Shown piece after piece: positions 35,295 to 44,434 of a stretch of DNA of 64,000 nt (its first letter is position 1; each line of letters begins with the position of its first letter). The notes beneath the pieces were generated by a model that was not told the origin of the DNA, did not search any database, and saw only the letters and a program-made list of their open reading frames with translations. Source of the stretch: Cerasicoccus sp. TK19100 (GTDB taxonomy: Bacteria > Verrucomicrobiota > Verrucomicrobiia > Opitutales > Cerasicoccaceae); assembly GCF_027257155.1 (NCBI RefSeq), contig NZ_JAPWDU010000011.1:17855-81854 (forward strand), written 5' to 3'. The translations under genes were made by a program, and so were the position numbers.

Positions 35295-36164
35295 ATGGTC
35301 TTCAATCTAAAGAAAATCCTGCGCGCGCTGTTACTGTCGACCTCCGAACCGCTGTCCATTCGCGACATTCAAGCGGTCATAACCCGCTACCACCAGCAGG
35401 CCTCGGACGACCCCGAAGAGCAGCCACCCTCGCCGCCGCCCGGCTCCCGCCCACCGTTTGAGCCCGAGCAGAGCGAGCTGAACGACATCATGGAGCAGGT
35501 GCCGACGCTCCTTACCGCCACGCAAATTCGTGACGCGATGGACGCCATTTCCGCCGAGCTGATCGAAAAGCGCGAAGTTTACCGCGTCATCCAGGGCCCA
35601 GCGGGCTACCGTATCACGACGTCGCCCGAGTTTGCCGACTGGGTGCGCCTCCTGCGCAATGAAGCCCGCCCGATGCGGCTCTCCCAAGCTGCCATGGAGA
35701 CCATGGCCATCGTCGCCTACCGCCAACCCGTTACCCGCGCCGAGCTGGAGGCGATTCGCGGCGTCTCGGCCGACGGTGCGATCAACCGCCTGCTGGAGCA
35801 CGAGCTGGTCGTGGTAACCGGTCGCGCCGATCTGCCCGGCCGCCCGATTCAATACGGCACGACGGATAAATTTCTCGAGTTCATCGGCATCCAGTCGATT
35901 GAAGAACTGCCTGCTAGCGACGTGCTGTCGCCAAACCAGATCACGGAATGGATTCGCCAGGCAACGCAGGGCGACCAGGAAATTACTGATCAGGACGTCG
36001 GTCTGCCCGCCGAAGACTCCCAGCCTGAACTGCCCGTGGACGACGGCAGCTTCGATGCCGAGCCGGACCCTGCCCCAATTGCGGACGAAGCCAACGTCGA
36101 CGTCGAAAACGAGGAAGACGAAAGCGAAGCAGACAAGCACGCGGAAGGTAATCAAAGCCTCTGA
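35295..36164 (+). CDS. scpB: Segregation and condensation protein B (ScpB)
   Basis: A 289-residue SMC-ScpAB complex subunit that supports chromosome segregation. It has the two winged-helix domains of ScpB: 'LKKILRALLLSTSEPLSIRDI' at the N-terminus and 'MAIVAYRQPVTRAELEAIRGVSADGAINRLLEHELV' followed by 'GRPIQYGTTDKFLEFIGI'. The ATG at 35295 fits the family start; the frame is open from 35280. A long acidic tail (about 85 residues, Glu/Asp/Ala-rich) follows the conserved core. It starts 66 bp after tRNA-Lys. No scpA or smc gene is nearby. Confidence 0.92.
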   Translation: MVFNLKKILRALLLSTSEPLSIRDIQAVITRYHQQASDDPEEQPPSPPPGSRPPFEPEQSELNDIMEQVPTLLTATQIRDAMDAISAELIEKREVYRVIQGPAGYRITTSPEFADWVRLLRNEARPMRLSQAAMETMAIVAYRQPVTRAELEAIRGVSADGAINRLLEHELVVVTGRADLPGRPIQYGTTDKFLEFIGIQSIEELPASDVLSPNQITEWIRQATQGDQEITDQDVGLPAEDSQPELPVDDGSFDAEPDPAPIADEANVDVENEEDESEADKHAEGNQSL

Positions 36165-36236
36165 GCCGGGCCGCCCGACACTAGTCCTATTGAGTCGCTG
36201 CCATCGCTGGTGCGGTCGGCATAGCCGGGGCCCAAG

Positions 36237-37397
36237 CTAATCCACGATCGCCTGGTAAACGAGGCGCTTATAGACATCCATCACGCCGGTGGGCACCTCG
36301 GCGCGAATCTGGATCATAATCATCACGACCATTTCCTCTTCCGGGTTCATCCAGACTTGCGTGCCCGCCGCACCGCCCCAGCCAAAGTCGCCCAGCGAAC
36401 TGAGGCAGCGTGAACGCGCGACATCCGTCACGACCGAAACGCCTAGGCCAAAGCGGAAACACTGCGTGCCGATTTGCAGATCCGGATGCCCCTCGGGCAG
36501 ATGATCAAGCGTCATCAGCTCCACGCTCTTTCGGCCAAGCAAACGCACACCATCGAGCTCGCCCTTGCGCAGAAGCATCGTCGCAAAACGCAGGTAATCC
36601 CGCGTGCTGGAGATCAGGCCGCCGGCCGCGCTGAAGAATTTCTTGGGTCGCACAAAAAGGCTATCCGGCTCGTTGCCATTGATCGGCGTCAACGAGCCGT
36701 CCTTGGCGTAGCGGTAACAGGTGGCTAGGCGCTCGCGCTTTTCCTCGGGCACGTCGAAAGCAGTGTCGGTCATTTCGAGGGGTTCGAAAATGCGATCGTG
36801 CAGGAAGCGGTCAAAGGTCTGCTCGCTGACAATCTCCACAATGCGCGCCAAGACGTCGGTCTGGTAACCGTAGATCCACTTTTCACCCGGGTGTGCGATC
36901 AGCGGACGGGCACCGATCTCTTCCGCAAAGCTGGCCAGTGTGCGGTCAGAGCCAATCAACTCCTCAAGATTGTAATCGTTTGGCAGGCCACCGGTGTGGC
37001 GTAGCAGATCGTAGATCGTAGTCGGGCGATCAGCATCGACGAGGTCGCCATTTTTCAGCTTCACTTTCTGGTCGGCGAAGGCTGGAATGTATTTACTAAC
37101 GGGATCGTTGAGGTCGATCAGGCCCTCCTCATACACAATCAGCGCGGCAACCGAGGTGATGATCTTCGTCATCGAATAAATGCGAAACAGCGTGTCGTCG
37201 CGCATGGGGATTTGCTGCTCGCGGTCGGCATAGCCCTGAATATTGAAGTGGCAAAGCTGGTCGCGACGAGTCACCAGCGTGACCGCGCCCACCAGTTTGC
37301 CATCGGCGATATGGCGGGCGATGTGGGCGTCCGCGCGTTGCAGACGCTGGGAGCAAAGACCCAGAGTTTCAGGGATAGCGCTTTTCGGTTCAGACAT
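36237..37397 (-). CDS. Beta-lactamase-family (serine) hydrolase
   Basis: A 386-residue class C beta-lactamase-like hydrolase/esterase. The nucleophile motif is S75-M-T-K78, followed by a YGYQT tyrosine region and a later 'GWGGAAGTQVW' loop in place of the KTG box. The start at 37397 (MSEPKSAIPETLG) was selected; the frame extends upstream to 37448. No signal peptide is seen, so it is likely cytosolic and acts on esters or D-amino-acid peptides, like EstB-type enzymes, rather than as an antibiotic-resistance enzyme. Convergent with scpB. Confidence 0.85.
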   Translation of the reverse strand: MSEPKSAIPETLGLCSQRLQRADAHIARHIADGKLVGAVTLVTRRDQLCHFNIQGYADREQQIPMRDDTLFRIYSMTKIITSVAALIVYEEGLIDLNDPVSKYIPAFADQKVKLKNGDLVDADRPTTIYDLLRHTGGLPNDYNLEELIGSDRTLASFAEEIGARPLIAHPGEKWIYGYQTDVLARIVEIVSEQTFDRFLHDRIFEPLEMTDTAFDVPEEKRERLATCYRYAKDGSLTPINGNEPDSLFVRPKKFFSAAGGLISSTRDYLRFATMLLRKGELDGVRLLGRKSVELMTLDHLPEGHPDLQIGTQCFRFGLGVSVVTDVARSRCLSSLGDFGWGGAAGTQVWMNPEEEMVVMIMIQIRAEVPTGVMDVYKRLVYQAIVD

Positions 37398-37517
37398 GTC
37401 GTGGGGGTGTTGCCCAACACATTCCCCCGCGCAGAGAAGGATCGTCAAGCGCTAAACCCGATCCGGCACCGCTAAAAACATTTGCCGCGAGAGGCTGTCA
37501 TTCCAAGAGTCACGAAC

Positions 37518-38048
37518 ATGCGCAAACGCCTTTCCACCGACGCCGTCATCGTGCTGAGCATCGTTATCTTCGTGGCCTTCATGGGCATCACGAAGTTTCG
37601 GAGGAGCGTCTTCACCGAGGAAAGCATCGGCCAGCAAACCCGTTATGACAAAGACAACGGCGGCCTGGCCTACCTCATGGCCATGGCCGATGGGCAACTG
37701 ACCTTCGCGGTCCTCGTCACCGCCGACAACTACCACCTCACCGACTTTTTTGAGAAGTGGGGGCAGGACGAAAATGGCAACCCGACCTTTAGCGGCTACG
37801 TCCGCTTTCAAGACATGGACACCCTGCAAAAGCACTACGTCCCAATCAAGCAGCGTGGGGAGATCATCCTTGTCGAGCCGGGCGGCGTGCTGACTCCGGC
37901 CCCAGGCGCGTTTCTGCTACCAGCGGAGGCCACCGATCTGCACCGCGGCAAGTTCGACCTCGCACGCTACCCGCAGTTGGCCGAGATCAATGCCTACTAC
38001 GAGACGTCCGCCAGCGCCGAAACGGTGAACGAAAAGCAAATGCCCTAA
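37518..38048 (+). CDS. Small membrane-anchored protein of unknown function
   Basis: A 176-residue protein with one N-terminal membrane segment (VIVLSIVIFVAFMGI) and a periplasmic domain with 'QTRYDKDNGGLAYLMAMADGQLTFAVLVTADNYH' and 'LVEPGGVLTPAPGAF'. The ATG at 37518 was preferred to the TTG at 37482. I recognise no family. It is 90 bp upstream of the heparinase-like gene and the two may be cotranscribed. Confidence 0.6.
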   Translation: MRKRLSTDAVIVLSIVIFVAFMGITKFRRSVFTEESIGQQTRYDKDNGGLAYLMAMADGQLTFAVLVTADNYHLTDFFEKWGQDENGNPTFSGYVRFQDMDTLQKHYVPIKQRGEIILVEPGGVLTPAPGAFLLPAEATDLHRGKFDLARYPQLAEINAYYETSASAETVNEKQMP

Positions 38049-38138
38049 CTCAATAGGCCAAAGCCCTACATTGCGCTTTACAGGGGTTAACTCCCGGAAT
38101 CTAATGTGATATATTAAGGAAAATTCACCATTACCCCC

Positions 38139-40850
38139 ATGAGCTTCCCTCTGCTGCTAAAGACGACTTTGCGGTGCGTGTTGGGCGTCGCGACGCTTAG
38201 CGCACTTGTCGCCAGCCTGTCCGCGCAATCCGTGCCGACCACTGATCCTACAATCGACCCAGCCAACTACGCGCCCTTCAACGACGCATTGTTGGGCGAG
38301 CATCCGCGCCTGCTTTTCACCGAGGCCGAGCTAGCGCAGTTGCAGATCGATGTCACCGCCGAGCCGCTGTTCACCCACTACAACAAGTTGCTGGGCTATC
38401 TGGGTGCATCACAAGTGCCCAGCAGTTCGAACTTCCGATACGACGCGACCGAGGCGCAGCGGCAGGGGCTTTGGCGGATGCCCACCGTGGCCATGCACTA
38501 CGCGCTGACCGGCAATACGACCTCCCGAGATCGCACCGTGGCCTACATGGAGTGGCTCAACGGCTACACCGACTGGGAAAACGGCGGCGAAAAAAACTCC
38601 GGCATGGCCGCGGCCAACATGATGGTCGGTGCCGCCATCTGCTACGACATCATGCATGACTACCTGAGCGTGGCGGACCCGAGCTTTCTCGAAGAATTTC
38701 GCCAGAAGATTTTTTACCACGCCCGCGCGATGTACCACCTCGGCCACCTGGGCGGACAGGGTGGCTACTGGCAGGTAGACCCGCAGAATAACCACCGCTG
38801 GCACCGCAACGCCGGGCTCGCCCTGTGCATGCTGGCCGCCTACGAAGGCAACCCCGAGGAGGAATGGATGCTGCGCGAAGTGTTTAACGAGCTGGCTTTC
38901 GTCGCCGAATACCTACCCGACGACGGCACCTCCCACGAATCACCGAGCTACATGGTCTTTGGTGGCGCACACCTAACCCTCGCGCTCGAAGCCGCTGATA
39001 ACTGCTTCGGCACAAGCTACCTCGATATTCCGTTTTACCAAAACGCGGCGCGCTTTCACGTGAATAATTTCGCGCCGGGCTTTAGGCATTTCTTCATGTA
39101 TGGCGACGGCGGGGACAGCCTCGGCGGATACGGCCAATACAATATGATCTCCGCCGCGCGCCACGGCGAGGACGACCTACTGGCCGCGATCGACCACCTA
39201 AATAGCGTCAACTACGGCTCTTATGAATTCGGCTGGATGGGTATCATTTGGCGGGGCACCAGCCAGCCCGGCGGCGATTATCATGACCTGCCTTTGGTGC
39301 AGCATTTTGAAGATCTCGGCCTCACCTACATGCGCGAGGGCTGGGACAAGGGCGATGCGGCAGCGATGTTTATGTGCGCCGTGCTCGGCGGCTATCGCCT
39401 CAACGACTACCGCAACGACGTCATTAATGGCGGCTATATAAACGTCGCCCACGACGATCCCAATGCGAACAGTTTTGTCCTGTTTAAAGACGATGAATGG
39501 GTCGCCGAGACCGACCGCTACTCCTACAATAAACGCTCCTCCAACCACAACACGATCCTCGTCGACGGTGTCGGCCAACGCCCACAGGGCCGCAACGAGG
39601 GCCTGCAATACAGCCAACCCGGCACCGGCGGCCAGGACATGACTACCCTGGCTCACATCACGTGGGAGGAGGATAATGGCGACGTCGTCATTACCGAAGG
39701 CGAGGCCCAGGGCTGGTATCGCGGCGCGCTCTCGCGCTACCGCCGCTCATTCATTTGGAAGACGGGCGACTATGTGCTCGTGCTCGATGACATTCGTGCC
39801 AACCAAGACCGCGAAATCGACTGGCTCATCCAGTCGGGCAGCGTCACGACCCGCAGTGAGCCGAACCTCGAGTTCACGCTCGTCAAGGGCAATGTCAGTT
39901 GCCAGTTCGACGTCGACGCCACCGAGTCCCTTTCCGTCGCAAAGGTGACTTCCACCGCCGACAACCGCAACACCGTCCTCGGCTTTCAGCAGCTCCAGCT
40001 AACCGCCGCCGCCACGCAAAACCTGCAAATTGCGAGCGTTTACGATCTGTGGGACCACGGCAGCCTCACCGTCAACATCAGCAACCAAACCGCAACCGGG
40101 GCCACGATTTCCGTAACCGGCAACGGCGTCAATGATACGTGGGCTTGGACTTTTGCGCCCGACAACGAAACCCCGTCCACCATTGCCTTGGAACAGGCAC
40201 CCACCGTCCACGAAGAGCCGGCAGGCGACCCGGTGGGCGTCAACGAGTCGGCCATACTGACCGTTGGTCGCGGTGGCCTCGGCCCGGCGATCTACCAATG
40301 GTATCAAGGCAACGTCGGCGACACCAGCACACCCGTTGGCGGCGATTCGCCCACGCTGACCACCGGCCCGCTCTCTGCGCCAACGACTTACTGGGTCCGC
40401 ATCACTACAGCCTATGGCACGGCGGACAGTGCGGCATTTCAGGTGGATTTAACCAGCGGCTTCCTTCTGTGGGTGGAAAACGAGATCGCCAGTGGCCCCA
40501 CCAGCGAAGGAGGCGATGCCGACCATGACGGCCTGGCCAATTTATTAGAATACGCCCTGGGCATGAGCCCGGCACAATCGGAAAACCGACGCCCGTCGAT
40601 CAGCACGAGCAGCAACATGATTACGCTCGATTTTGAGGTGCCCGCATCCCCGCTCATGGACGTTCTTTACGAAATCCAGGTATCCACCAGCCTGACCGGC
40701 GACTGGTCCACCGTGCTGGCAAAATCTGCAGGTGGCGAGTGGACCGGTGATGCGAATTACGCAGAAGGCCCGCCTACTGACGGCCGCGTCCCCGTCTCCG
40801 TGGATCTGACTCCTGGCCAGTTTATCCGCTTGAAGGTAACACGGATCTGA
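38139..40850 (+). CDS. Heparinase II/III-like secreted polysaccharide lyase
   Basis: A 903-residue exported protein (signal peptide ending LSAQ). The N-terminal part starts with 'HPRLLFTEAELAQLQ', typical of heparinase II/III-like and alginate/ulvan lyase toroids; a helical toroid with 'YCIYDIMHDYL'-like segment follows, then 'HRNAGLALCMLAAYEG' and a beta-sandwich half (from 'LTYMREGWDKGDAAAMFMCAVLGGY'), including the conserved 'HNTILVDGVGQ'. An Ig-like domain (about 690-780) and a C-terminal DHDGLANLLEYALGMSP segment complete it. The catalytic residues and true substrate cannot be settled by eye. It probably acts on a sulphated or acidic glycan outside the cell. Confidence 0.8.
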   Translation: MSFPLLLKTTLRCVLGVATLSALVASLSAQSVPTTDPTIDPANYAPFNDALLGEHPRLLFTEAELAQLQIDVTAEPLFTHYNKLLGYLGASQVPSSSNFRYDATEAQRQGLWRMPTVAMHYALTGNTTSRDRTVAYMEWLNGYTDWENGGEKNSGMAAANMMVGAAICYDIMHDYLSVADPSFLEEFRQKIFYHARAMYHLGHLGGQGGYWQVDPQNNHRWHRNAGLALCMLAAYEGNPEEEWMLREVFNELAFVAEYLPDDGTSHESPSYMVFGGAHLTLALEAADNCFGTSYLDIPFYQNAARFHVNNFAPGFRHFFMYGDGGDSLGGYGQYNMISAARHGEDDLLAAIDHLNSVNYGSYEFGWMGIIWRGTSQPGGDYHDLPLVQHFEDLGLTYMREGWDKGDAAAMFMCAVLGGYRLNDYRNDVINGGYINVAHDDPNANSFVLFKDDEWVAETDRYSYNKRSSNHNTILVDGVGQRPQGRNEGLQYSQPGTGGQDMTTLAHITWEEDNGDVVITEGEAQGWYRGALSRYRRSFIWKTGDYVLVLDDIRANQDREIDWLIQSGSVTTRSEPNLEFTLVKGNVSCQFDVDATESLSVAKVTSTADNRNTVLGFQQLQLTAAATQNLQIASVYDLWDHGSLTVNISNQTATGATISVTGNGVNDTWAWTFAPDNETPSTIALEQAPTVHEEPAGDPVGVNESAILTVGRGGLGPAIYQWYQGNVGDTSTPVGGDSPTLTTGPLSAPTTYWVRITTAYGTADSAAFQVDLTSGFLLWVENEIASGPTSEGGDADHDGLANLLEYALGMSPAQSENRRPSISTSSNMITLDFEVPASPLMDVLYEIQVSTSLTGDWSTVLAKSAGGEWTGDANYAEGPPTDGRVPVSVDLTPGQFIRLKVTRI

Positions 40851-41094
40851 GCGTTCCCGAAGCTGACTTGATGGCTCTCCCCGCCTAATTCTTACGAAGA
40901 TCGCTGGAATCAGGCCGGGGTAACTGCCAGGGGGAGCTTTCACTCCCCCTGACATTCATGCAGTAACGCGTATTAGTATTAGTAGCGTCTATTATAGACG
41001 TAAGCCTCTATACATAAAAAAAATCTTTATCTACGCAAGACACGATAGTCACTCTAGGGTATATCCGAATATCATCTACCCCGACTGGCTCTAA
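40851..41094. other. Intergenic region with a hairpin
   Basis: The most evident structure is a 9-bp stem CAGGGGGAG (40928-40936) with CTCCCCCTG (40943-40951) and 6-nt loop, which could end the heparinase transcript although no T run follows directly. A second short palindrome CGTCTATTATAGACG lies at about 40987-41001. Confidence 0.5.
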
Positions 41095-41727
41095 TCAAAT
41101 CCTGACTAATGGATTCGTCTTTTTCTCGGTGCCAACGGTCGTTAGCGGACCATGGCCGGGGTAAATCACGGTCTCGTCCGGTAGCGTATATATCTGATCA
41201 ACAAAAGTTTGCCGAAGCAGATCAGCGCTGCCGCCAGGTAAATCCGTCCGCCCGAAACCTCCGGCAAAAATTACATCGCCCACGAAGGCTGCGCCCTCAT
41301 CGGCGAAATAGAAGGTCACATTGCCCGGGCAGTGGCCGGGCGTGTGGCGCACCTCAATCCGGCGGCCAAGAAGCTCAAGGGGCTGGCTGACATCGATCCA
41401 GTGATCCACCCCGGGTGCCTCAACTTGGCCCGGTAGGCCAAACATCTGCATCTGCTGGGGTAGATGGGCCAGCATCTCGCGATCGTCCGCATGGGCATAA
41501 ACCGGCACGCCCTGGCGGTTAAACTCCGCCGCACCGAGCACGTGGTCGAAGTGGCCATGCGTCAGGAGGACGGCGGTCAGCGTCAGCCCGTCTCCATCAA
41601 GCCGCGGCGCGATCGTCTCCCAGGCGGTCAGCGGAGCGTCGATCAGGACGGCTTCACCGCGGTCGTGGTCGGTGAGCAGGTAGGCGTTGGTGCCGATGGG
41701 CGGAAGTTCGAAAACATCGATTTGCAT
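41095..41727 (-). CDS. MBL-fold metallo-hydrolase (glyoxalase II-like)
   Basis: A 210-residue metallo-beta-lactamase-fold hydrolase. The metal motif H57-G-H59-F-D61-H62 (LTHGHFDH) is complete, followed by 'HTPGHCPGNVTFYF', 'VFAGDVIFAGGFGRTD' and 'IYPGHGPLTTVG'. The overall pattern matches the YcbL/glyoxalase-II-like subgroup that cleaves thioesters. No signal peptide. It is divergent from the small secreted protein gene. Confidence 0.9.
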   Translation of the reverse strand: MQIDVFELPPIGTNAYLLTDHDRGEAVLIDAPLTAWETIAPRLDGDGLTLTAVLLTHGHFDHVLGAAEFNRQGVPVYAHADDREMLAHLPQQMQMFGLPGQVEAPGVDHWIDVSQPLELLGRRIEVRHTPGHCPGNVTFYFADEGAAFVGDVIFAGGFGRTDLPGGSADLLRQTFVDQIYTLPDETVIYPGHGPLTTVGTEKKTNPLVRI

Positions 41728-41835
41728 GCCCGACCCCTACCGCAGATTTCGGCAACGGGAAATTTTTTTCGCCAAAAAATCGAATATCCGCCGCCAAACG
41801 ATCGTTTAACCAGCGCAACACAAACCCAAACCATT

Positions 41836-42282
41836 ATGAAAAGCATCCTGAAAACCAGCATCCTCTGCGCGCTGATCCTGAGCGTTGGCGCTATCTCCGC
41901 CCAAGCCCGTGGCGGCCATCAGCACAACGACGAAGCCCTCGCCGCACTCGGCGGATTCATTGGCGGCGTCATCCTCAGTGAATCCTTGCACGATCATCAC
42001 CGCGAAACGGTCCACGTGCGCTACGAAAACCGCAAACAGTGCGACACCGGTTGGCGAGAGGGCCATTACCAAAACAGCGGCTGGCGTGACAAGGGTCACA
42101 ACCGCTGTCGCGGCAACTGCGGCCACTGGAAAACCGTGAAGCGCCGCGTGTATGTGCCCGTCTCCTACACGTGGACGTATGACTCCTGCGGGGCCAAGAT
42201 CCGCACCCGCACGGGAGGATATTTCAAAACAGTCTGCGAGCGCATCTGGATCGGCAAAAATTGCGGCAAGTGTCGCGGATAG
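41836..42282 (+). CDS. Small secreted Cys- and His-rich protein of unknown function
   Basis: A 148-residue protein beginning at 41836 with a signal peptide ending near ISAQA. A Gly-rich hydrophobic segment (LAALGGFIGGVIL) follows, then a basic, aromatic region with several cysteines and Trp: 'CDTGWREGHYQNSGWRDKG', 'NCGHWKTVKRRVYVPV', 'CGAKIRTR' and 'CERIWIGKNCGKCRG'. The regular Cys spacing suggests disulphide bonds or metal binding. I know no family. A terminator follows. Confidence 0.6.
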   Translation: MKSILKTSILCALILSVGAISAQARGGHQHNDEALAALGGFIGGVILSESLHDHHRETVHVRYENRKQCDTGWREGHYQNSGWRDKGHNRCRGNCGHWKTVKRRVYVPVSYTWTYDSCGAKIRTRTGGYFKTVCERIWIGKNCGKCRG

Positions 42283-42308
42283 TTTAAGCACCCAACTGAC
42301 AATACCCC

Positions 42309-42349
42309 AAGGCGGGCGAAGGGAAATATCCTTTCGCCTCGCCTTTTTT
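42309..42349 (+). terminator. Terminator after the small secreted protein gene
   Basis: An inverted repeat AAGGCG...GGCGAAGG / CCTTTCGCC..CGCCTT with a 7-nt loop and a run of six T. Confidence 0.8.
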
Positions 42350-42375
42350 CCCTGCAGCCAACTAACGTAACACTC

Positions 42376-42855
42376 ATGAACGACGCCGACGCGCAACTGC
42401 TGATGCGCTTCTACGATGCGGAATGCACGCCCGCCGAAGAAGACGCAGCCGGCGAGCTGATCCGCAGTAATCCTACCGCGGCGGACTGGCTGGCGGAGCT
42501 CGCGGCGCAGCAGGAGCGCTGGGAAACCCTGCCCCCCGTGCTGAACGAGGTCGCCATTGAGGCCGATTGGCAGGCGCTCCGCCTCAAGCTAGCCAATGAG
42601 GGCGCGCAATTTAAAGGACGGGCCAAGCGCGAGCTCGCTTGGAGCAGCTACTGGACAGCGGGCGCGGCGGCGGTCGTATTTTTATTGGCGTCAATTACGG
42701 TTTTGCTGCCTCGCCACGAGCTCCCCACCACCGGAGTGACGCCCAATATCGTTGAATCCGTCGAGACCGACATCGAGGGCGCGACACCGATTATCTTTGT
42801 TGATCAGCAATCCGGCTGGTCGGTCGTCTGGGTCGATGAGCCAGCGCGGAGTTAA
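42376..42855 (+). CDS. Anti-sigma-factor-like membrane protein
   Basis: A 159-residue protein with an N-terminal cytosolic helical domain (LLMRFYDAECTPAEEDAAGELI, similar to the start of anti-sigma factors that lack the zinc motif), a single membrane helix (AAAVVFLLASITVLL) and a short C-terminal part ending 'SGWSVVWVDEP', a pattern common in anti-sigma factors of this group. No sigma-factor gene lies beside it. Function assignment is inferred from layout only. Its own terminator or promoter is not visible, and the MBOAT gene follows about 75 bp downstream. Confidence 0.5.
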   Translation: MNDADAQLLMRFYDAECTPAEEDAAGELIRSNPTAADWLAELAAQQERWETLPPVLNEVAIEADWQALRLKLANEGAQFKGRAKRELAWSSYWTAGAAAVVFLLASITVLLPRHELPTTGVTPNIVESVETDIEGATPIIFVDQQSGWSVVWVDEPARS

Positions 42856-42928
42856 AGGGTTAATTATTATTGGCATGTTACGATAAAGCCATAGACCATT
42901 CTTTTTCCATTAATGGCTTCGGCTATTC

Positions 42929-44425
42929 ATGCTATTTAACTCCTACGAATTCATCGCCGTTTTTTTACCGTTAACGGTAATCGGCTATTACTTACTGGCA
43001 CGCTGGCTGAGTCGCGAAATCGCGCAAAGTTGGCTGATTGCGGCGTCGCTATTTTACTACGGCTGGTGGAATCCGATCTACCTCGGGCTGATCCTTGGCT
43101 CCGCGCTGTTTAACTACGCCATTGGGGCCGCGATCTGGAACTTCACCCGCTCCCGGAATCCCAATCTGCCCCTGCTCCTCGTCGGAGTGTTTGCCAATTT
43201 GGCGCTCCTCGGCTACTTCAAATACGCCAATTTCTTCGTCGACAATATCAACAGTCTGCTGGAGGTCGGTTGGACGCTTGATAAGGTCATCCTGCCGCTG
43301 GCGATCTCCTTCTTCACGTTCCAGCAGATTGCCTATCTCGTCGATCTTTACGAAGAAAATTCCCACCTTTACGACTTTCGCGAATACCTGCTCTTCGTGG
43401 TGTTCTTTCCGCAATTAATTGCCGGCCCTATCGTCCACCACAAAGAGATGATGCCTCAGTTCGAAGAAGAGCGCACCTACCGGCTTCGTTGGGAAAATAT
43501 CGCCGTCGGGCTAACCTTCTTTGCCTTCGGCCTATTTAAAAAAGTGGTCATCGCCGACGAGATTGGCGGGCAAGCAACCGAGGTTTTTTCCGCCGCCGCC
43601 AACGGCTTGCCGCTCTACTCTTGGGAGGCCTGGGCGGGTGCCCTCGCCTACACGTTGCAAATCTACTTCGACTTCTCCGGCTATACGGATATGGCCATCG
43701 GCCTGGCCCTGCTGTTTGGTATTCGCCTGCCGCTCAACTTCTTCTCCCCTTACAAGGCCAAGAATATCATCGATTTCTGGCGCCGCTGGCACATGACGCT
43801 GTCCCGCTTTTTACGCGATTATATTTACATCACGCTCGGTGGCAATCGCAAGGGCTTGGCCATGCGCGATACCAACATCATGATCACGATGTTCCTCGGT
43901 GGCCTCTGGCATGGCGCGGGCTGGACCTTCGTGATCTGGGGCGTGTTGCACGGCGCGTATTTGTTGATTAACCACCACTTCAAGGAACTGCGCAAAAAGC
44001 TTTCTCCCGCAAAGCAACTTTCTAATGCAAAGTTCCAGCCGGGAAAAATTGCGGCCATCGGCTTCACCTTCTTCTGCGTCATGATGGCCTGGGTGCTCTT
44101 CCGCGCGGAAAATTTCTCCACGGCCATGACGATGTATGAGGCGATGTTTGGCCTGGCCTCGGGTGAGCTTCACATGCGCCTGTTCAAGCCGCAGATTTTC
44201 ATCTTCATGGCGGCCCTGCTGGCCTTCTGCTGGTTTAGCCCCAACCTGCCACAGCTTATGGCCAACTACTTCCAACCACCCGAGGGCGACGGTGCCGTGG
44301 AGGTCAAACCCAGCCGCATCGCGTGGAAGCCCAACGTCCTCTGGGCAGTCATCACCGGCGTGGTGTTCCTCATCGCGTTCCTGTCGCTTTCGAACAAGAG
44401 CGAGTTCCTCTACTATCAATTTTAG
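42929..44425 (+). CDS. MBOAT-family O-acyltransferase (AlgI-like)
   Basis: A 498-residue polytopic membrane protein of the MBOAT family, similar in length to AlgI/DltB. Features: 'LFNSYEFIAVFLPLTVIGYY' at the start, 'FPQLIAGPIVHHKEMMPQF', 'WRRWHMTLSRFLRDYIYITLGGNRKG' and the catalytic His328 in LGGLWHGAGWTFVIWG. It transfers acyl groups (often acetyl) across the membrane to glycans or cell-wall polymers, with a periplasmic SGNH partner, found here as the next gene. Two CTTTCT..GCAAAG variants sit in the loop near residue 360. Confidence 0.93.
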   Translation: MLFNSYEFIAVFLPLTVIGYYLLARWLSREIAQSWLIAASLFYYGWWNPIYLGLILGSALFNYAIGAAIWNFTRSRNPNLPLLLVGVFANLALLGYFKYANFFVDNINSLLEVGWTLDKVILPLAISFFTFQQIAYLVDLYEENSHLYDFREYLLFVVFFPQLIAGPIVHHKEMMPQFEEERTYRLRWENIAVGLTFFAFGLFKKVVIADEIGGQATEVFSAAANGLPLYSWEAWAGALAYTLQIYFDFSGYTDMAIGLALLFGIRLPLNFFSPYKAKNIIDFWRRWHMTLSRFLRDYIYITLGGNRKGLAMRDTNIMITMFLGGLWHGAGWTFVIWGVLHGAYLLINHHFKELRKKLSPAKQLSNAKFQPGKIAAIGFTFFCVMMAWVLFRAENFSTAMTMYEAMFGLASGELHMRLFKPQIFIFMAALLAFCWFSPNLPQLMANYFQPPEGDGAVEVKPSRIAWKPNVLWAVITGVVFLIAFLSLSNKSEFLYYQF

Positions 44426-44434
44426 CCGACCACC

